15,161 bases of DNA from NCBI GenBank assembly GCA_946885545.1, contig CAMPGP010000022.1, positions 1 through 15,161 of the forward strand, in the 5' to 3' direction. Both the position numbers and the translations under genes were made by a program. This document shows positions 15,003 to 15,161 of the stretch, piece by piece (the stretch's first letter is position 1; each line of letters starts with the position of its first letter). The notes beneath the pieces are model-generated. The model had not been told where the DNA came from, ran no database searches, and saw only the letters and a program-made list of their open reading frames with translations. Origin of the DNA: an uncultured Altererythrobacter sp. GTDB taxonomy: Bacteria > Pseudomonadota > Alphaproteobacteria > Sphingomonadales > Sphingomonadaceae.

Positions 15003-15161
15003 TCAGTAGCGATAGTGGTCCGGCTTGAACGGCCCGGCCTGCGGCACGCCGATGTAGTCGGCCTGCTTCTTGCTCAGCTGGGTCAGCGTGACGCCGAGCT
15101 TGTCGAGGTGGAGCGCGGCGACCTTCTCGTCGAGGTGCTTGGGCAGGACGTAGACGTCGTT
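15003..15161 (-). CDS. ahcY: S-adenosylhomocysteine hydrolase, AhcY (partial, C-terminal 52 residues)
   Basis: Only the 3' end of the gene is in the window; it runs off the right edge. The 52 residues visible begin [19 protein letters not shown] and end [20 protein letters not shown]. This is the highly conserved C-terminus of adenosylhomocysteinase, including the lysine and tyrosine of KPDHYRY that reach into the NAD site of the neighbouring subunit. The enzyme splits S-adenosylhomocysteine into adenosine and homocysteine in the methyl cycle. The stop is TGA. It precedes divL on the same strand by 98 bases, with a GC-rich hairpin between. Confidence 0.97.
   Translation of the reverse strand, partial: NDVYVLPKHLDEKVAALHLDKLGVTLTQLSKKQADYIGVPQAGPFKPDHYRY

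Noticed and set aside
13501..15009. 502-codon plus-strand frame opposite divL
   Set aside because: Long only because stop codons are rare in this composition. The minus-strand DivL frame carries the PAS and HATPase motifs.

Overview
The window is a gene-dense, high-GC chromosomal segment from an alphaproteobacterium, most likely Sphingomonadales (Erythrobacter/Sphingomonas-like). The reasons are the gene content and order. A DivL-type tyrosine pseudo-histidine kinase lies between ahcY and tsaE, followed by the AmgK/MurU cell-wall recycling pair, then the alphaproteobacterial form of AddB and AddA, and trxA. This assignment is from recognition of protein families; no search was run. No mobile element, tRNA, rRNA, CRISPR array or phage gene was seen, and no gap between genes exceeds 100 bases.

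Left part (1-1471, minus strand): the first 367 codons of secA run off the left edge. Ninety-six bases upstream, on the same strand, is a 90-codon gene for a small exported protein of unknown function. The secA Shine-Dalgarno lies inside a short inverted repeat. This layout recalls the secM-secA layout of gammaproteobacteria and is the most speculative but most interesting part of the window.

Middle left (1559-3596, plus strand): argJ (arginine biosynthesis) and an inositol-monophosphatase-family gene form a two-gene unit 10 bases apart. The unit is divergent from the small exported-protein gene, and an 18-bp perfect CG-alternating palindrome sits just before the argJ ribosome-binding site. 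The phosphatase gene converges on trxA, and their stop codons share one CTAG.

Right part (3593-14904, minus strand): this is a long, tightly coupled operon, in transcription order divL, tsaE, amgK, murU, addB, addA, trxA. Four of its six junctions are 4-base start/stop overlaps (ATGA or GTGA), one is an 8-base overlap, and only addA-trxA has a real gap. It combines cell-cycle control (DivL), tRNA t6A synthesis (TsaE), peptidoglycan-sugar salvage (AmgK and MurU), double-strand break repair (AddAB) and thiol redox (TrxA). The 3' end of ahcY enters at the right edge, separated from divL by 98 bases that hold a GC-rich hairpin without a U tract.

Many long open frames on the opposite strands are by-products of the high GC content and are not listed as genes.
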